Assembly (NCBI GenBank): GCA_963791295.1
Contig: CAWBRY010000003.1
Location: 248,001-312,000, forward strand
Direction of reading: 5' to 3'
Origin: CAWBRY01 sp963791295
GTDB taxonomy: Bacteria > Bacteroidota > Bacteroidia > Chitinophagales > Chitinophagaceae
DNA length: 64,000 bases
The notes beneath the pieces are model-generated. The model had not been told where the DNA came from and did not search any database. It saw only the letters and a program-made list of their open reading frames with translations. Position 1 is the first letter of the stretch, and the number at the start of each line of letters is the position of its first letter. The position numbers and the translations under genes are program-made. This document shows positions 63,214-64,000 of this stretch, piece by piece.

Positions 63214-64000
63214 ATGAACAACACAGTTCTCGAATATGCAAAAGAAAATCTTGACAGGAAAGGTTTTCTGGACATTGAACTGGATTCAGGTCTGGATTTA
63301 TTTGCCGAGATCGAACGGTTGAAAAAAGAAAAAAATGCGGTCTTGCTTGCACACTACTACCAGGAGGCCGATATCCAGGATGTGGCAGACTATATCGGCG
63401 ACAGTCTGGGCCTGGCGCAGCAAGCAGAGAAGACAACAGCGGATATGATTGTTTTTGCCGGAGTGCATTTCATGGCCGAGACAGCAAAGATTCTAAATCC
63501 GACAAAAAAAGTAGTGATCCCAGATTGGAAAGCGGGTTGTTCCTTGAGCGATAGTTGTCCACCACCACTGTTTAAAAAATTCAAAGAAAAAAATCCCGAT
63601 CATGCCGTGATCAGCTATATCAACTGCAGTGCAGGGATAAAAGCGTTGAGTGATGTGATTTGCACCAGTAGTAATGCAAAAGTGATCGTTGAAAGTTTTC
63701 CAAAGGACCGCCCCATAATTTTTGCGCCAGACAAAAACTTGGGAGCCTACATCAACAAGGTCACCGGCAGAAAAATGCTCTTGTGGAACGGCGCCTGTAT
63801 GGTGCATGAAATCTTCAGCCTCGAAAAAATAACCAAACTAAAGCTTCGCCATCCGAATGCTAAACTGATTGCTCATCCTGAATGTGAGGATCCCATTTTG
63901 CGTATGGCAGATTTTATTGGATCTACTACAGGTCTTTTGAAATTTACACAAAGCGATTCATCGCAGGAATACATTGTGGCTACCGAGACCGGCATTTTGC
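63214..64000 (+). CDS. nadA: Quinolinate synthase NadA (cut by window edge)
   Basis: 262 codons are present; the 3' end is beyond the window. NAVLLAHYYQEADIQDVADY, IGDSLGLAQQAEKT and GCSLSDSC with the first cluster cysteine are diagnostic, as is HPECEDPI with the second. The third cysteine would be past the edge. The enzyme condenses iminoaspartate with dihydroxyacetone phosphate to quinolinate, the start of de novo NAD synthesis. The ATG at 63214 adds about 27 residues before the usual start (LDIELDSGLDLF). Its promoter would lie in or near the candidate origin. Confidence 0.92.
   Translation, partial: MNNTVLEYAKENLDRKGFLDIELDSGLDLFAEIERLKKEKNAVLLAHYYQEADIQDVADYIGDSLGLAQQAEKTTADMIVFAGVHFMAETAKILNPTKKVVIPDWKAGCSLSDSCPPPLFKKFKEKNPDHAVISYINCSAGIKALSDVICTSSNAKVIVESFPKDRPIIFAPDKNLGAYINKVTGRKMLLWNGACMVHEIFSLEKITKLKLRHPNAKLIAHPECEDPILRMADFIGSTTGLLKFTQSDSSQEYIVATETGIL

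Noticed and set aside
1..64000. tRNA or rRNA genes, CRISPR arrays and mobile elements
   Set aside because: No GTTCGAATCC-type T-arm, no evenly spaced repeats, and no transposase, integrase or phage structural motif were seen by eye. A tool-based search could still find a degenerate copy.

Overview
The window looks like a chromosomal segment of a Bacteroidota member, most likely family Chitinophagaceae. This is inferred from lineage-typical families (DUF5916, DUF6089, DUF2480, short asparaginase, TMEM220-like, KdsB next to a KdnB-type dehydrogenase), from promoters of the Bacteroidota form TTTG-N19-22-TAnnTTTG, from the lack of strong Shine-Dalgarno sequences, and from secreted proteins with Tat or lipoprotein signals. 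Coding density is high and most genes are housekeeping or envelope genes. I saw no tRNA, rRNA, transposase, phage gene or CRISPR array.

Left part (1-8.4 kb): an edge-truncated Tat-exported Gfo/Idh/MocA oxidoreductase, a DUF748/AsmA-like envelope protein, a nucleoside permease-like MFS transporter, a DUF5916 outer-membrane protein broken by two +1 frameshifts, a DUF6089 beta-barrel and a secreted protein with a Pro/Lys/Glu-rich linker. From 8.6 to 14.9 kb lies a five-gene same-strand set: two Gfo/Idh/MocA oxidoreductases, two DUF1080 (3-keto-disaccharide hydrolase) proteins and a PQQ-type dehydrogenase lipoprotein with a cytochrome c domain. It resembles an oxidative 3-keto-glycoside pathway. 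Small membrane proteins, an exported amidase and a tandem UspA protein follow (15.1-18.6 kb).

From 22.35 down to 18.56 kb on the minus strand is a tight four-gene operon: UbiA-type prenyltransferase, type III polyketide synthase, SAM methyltransferase and FAD oxidoreductase. It probably makes a modified, possibly prenylated, alkylresorcinol or quinone lipid. Next come a TPR protein, the CbpA/CbpM chaperone pair with a secreted zinc metalloprotease, a short asparaginase, an unknown helical protein, a candidate small transcript at 29.2-29.4 kb with its own promoter, terminator and internal direct repeat, and an OmpA lipoprotein.

The 30-45 kb stretch has a TetA-like exporter, CmoA beside an ICMT-like methyltransferase, a NifU-type Fe-S protein, a saccharopine dehydrogenase-like enzyme, an M23 peptidase, a nicotinamide riboside salvage set (PnuC, PAP2, NadR-type kinase), a GT39 glycosyltransferase, MtgA, LysE, a GH3-family protein, and a GT2 enzyme fused to a degenerate polyprenyl glycosyl-phosphotransferase-like half. 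The 45-54 kb stretch carries inositol monophosphatase, ThiL, an S41 peptidase, a nitrilase, small enzymes, a structured palindromic repeat, and an operon of an unknown protein, a cytosolic trypsin-like protease with a zinc ribbon, and RecX.

The right end (54.5-64 kb) holds dnaN, a sterol desaturase-family gene, kdsB-kdnB (Kdo or 8-amino-Kdo activation), corA, DUF2480, a PpiD/SurA-like foldase and partial nadA. The 660-bp gap between the foldase and nadA contains several DnaA-box-like sequences and a very AT-rich tract, and is a candidate replication origin.
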